In this document: positions 5,817-6,718 of the stretch, in pieces | How the letters are laid out: every line of letters starts with the position of its first letter | Numbering within the stretch: position 1 is the stretch's first letter | Source: an uncultured Eubacteriales bacterium | Lineage (GTDB): Bacteria; Bacillota_A; Clostridia; Oscillospirales; CAG-272 | DNA length: 6,718 nt | Direction of reading: 5' to 3' | Assembly: GCA_900557635.1 (NCBI GenBank) | Contig: USTB01000045.1 | Coordinates: 1 to 6,718 of the forward strand | The notes under the pieces: generated by a model | The model's input: only the letters and a program-made list of their open reading frames with translations | Databases searched by the model: none | Told to the model about the DNA's origin: nothing | Position numbers and translations under genes: made by a program

Positions 5817-6718
5817 GGTCAGACACCTCCTCGGTAATTACCTGCTCTACGCGGTTGAGATATGCCAGCGCCCGTTCCGCCTCGCCGTTGCCGCCCGAAA
5901 AGCCCAGAAGCATGTTGCCGAACACCTTTTCGCCGATGATGCGGGTGGACGCGCCCAAAACGTTTGCACATATGCCTTCGTCCCGCGCCATCTGTGCAAT
6001 GAGGGGCGCGGACGCCGCCTTGGAGCCGTTGAAAATGACGCGGATCACGCGCTGATTTCCGTCGGAAACGAGCAGATCGCCTATGCCGTCGGGGAATACC
6101 AGACGCTTTGCGGCATCCGATTTCGGACGTGCGAAGATCTCGCTCACCGCGCCCTCCTCCACGACATGTCCGTTGTCAAGGATTGCAACGCGGTTGCAGA
6201 TCTCCTCCACCACGCTCATCTGGTGGGTGATGACCACCACCGTAATGCCCGTTTTGCGGTTGATCTCACGGATCAGGGACAAGATGGAATGTGTGGTCTT
6301 GGGGTCGAGCGCACTGGTCGCTTCGTCGCACAGAAGCACCTTCGGATCGGTTGCAAGAGCGCGCGCAATGGCGATGCGCTGTTGCTGACCGCCCGAGAGC
6401 TGTGCGGGATAAGCCTTTGCCTTGTCGGGCAGGCCTACGGTCTCAAGCAGTTCCATGGCGCGCTTTTTCGCCTCGGCGCGGGGGACGCCCGCAAGCTCAA
6501 GGGGAAAGCAGATGTTGCGCAGGCAATTGCGCTGCATCAGGAGGTTGAAGCCCTGAAAGATCATGGTGACACTGCGCCGCATTTCGCGCAGTTCACGGTC
6601 GGAAAGGGAACCGATGTCCCGTCCGTCCACCCGCACCGTTCCCTCGGTGGGGCGTTCGAGCATGTTCATACAGCGCACAAGAGTGCTCTTTCCCGCACCG
6701 CTCATGCCGATGATCCCG
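5806..6718 (-). CDS. metN: Methionine ABC transporter ATP-binding protein (5' end cut by window edge)
   Basis: This is the cytoplasmic ATPase that powers methionine uptake with MetI. About 303 C-terminal residues are visible; the family is about 340, so roughly 35-40 N-terminal residues are off the right edge. The frame stays open upstream of the ATG at 6705, which is the Met inside the Walker A loop (GIIGMSGAGKST) and not the start. Counting that Met as 1: Q-loop IFQGFNLL at 49-56, signature LSGGQQQR at 103-110, Walker B VLLCDEATSALD at 123-134, and switch histidine H161 in VVITH. The C-terminal region (about 217-296, starting RVIRVIFNG) fits the NIL domain, which binds methionine and shuts transport off when internal methionine is high. 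The segment after the Q-loop (MQRNCLRNICFPLEL) departs from the usual SSRTV version. The stop at 5806-5808 overlaps metI. Any upstream promoter or SAM riboswitch would be outside the window. Confidence 0.94.
   Translation of the reverse strand, partial: GIIGMSGAGKSTLVRCMNMLERPTEGTVRVDGRDIGSLSDRELREMRRSVTMIFQGFNLLMQRNCLRNICFPLELAGVPRAEAKKRAMELLETVGLPDKAKAYPAQLSGGQQQRIAIARALATDPKVLLCDEATSALDPKTTHSILSLIREINRKTGITVVVITHQMSVVEEICNRVAILDNGHVVEEGAVSEIFARPKSDAAKRLVFPDGIGDLLVSDGNQRVIRVIFNGSKAASAPLIAQMARDEGICANVLGASTRIIGEKVFGNMLLGFSGGNGEAERALAYLNRVEQVITEEVSDRVS
5826..5832 (-). promoter_or_regulatory. Ribosome-binding site that selects the GTG start of metI
   Basis: On the minus strand, GAGGAGG lies inside the last codons of metN, 9 bases before the GTG at 5816-5814. 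Its distance to the next in-frame ATG (5804) is 21 bases, too long for normal initiation. The site therefore argues for GTG as the start and for an 11-bp overlap between metN and metI. Confidence 0.8.

Noticed and set aside
1..6718. CRISPR array, insertion sequence, tRNA or rRNA, prophage or defence genes
   Set aside because: No regularly spaced repeats, transposase, cloverleaf or phage-like genes were seen on either strand. All long frames are accounted for by the five genes described.

Overview
The window looks like chromosomal DNA from a Gram-positive anaerobe of the Bacillota, most likely a Clostridia/Oscillospirales-type gut bacterium. This is inferred from strong AGGAGG-type ribosome sites, consensus housekeeping promoters in AT-rich spacers, GC-rich third codon positions, an Rrf2 regulator paired with cysK, and a secreted clostridial-style glucosaminidase with a dockerin-like module. 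The genus cannot be named from the sequence alone.

Layout. Bases 1-1213 (minus strand) hold cysK (cysteine synthase A, complete, 310 aa), followed 52 bp downstream by the start of an Rrf2-family regulator that runs off the left edge. Bases 1214-1581 are a divergent intergenic region. It has a perfect TTGACA-N17-TATAAT promoter for cysK on the minus strand, and an extended -10 promoter, a perfect 8-bp inverted repeat and a strong ribosome site for the next gene on the plus strand. Bases 1582-4998 (plus strand) encode one very large exported protein of 1138 aa. Its order is signal peptide, clostridial glucosaminidase N-terminal region, GH73-type catalytic domain, SPOR, beta-rich repeat, SPOR, Pro/Glu linker, dockerin-like module, then two tandem copies of a domain of about 165 aa that I do not recognise. 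A hairpin at 5034-5072 separates this gene from the convergent minus-strand pair metN (5' end cut off by the right edge) and metI. Together these encode the ATPase and permease of a methionine ABC importer.

How the genes relate. Both minus-strand units concern sulfur amino acids: making cysteine with cysK, possibly under the adjacent Rrf2 protein, and importing methionine with MetNI. The large secreted protein between them is a probable peptidoglycan hydrolase with its own promoter and no obvious metabolic link to either side. The least explained parts are its C-terminal tandem domains, the presence of a dockerin-like module in a wall hydrolase, and the palindrome at the expected start of its transcript.
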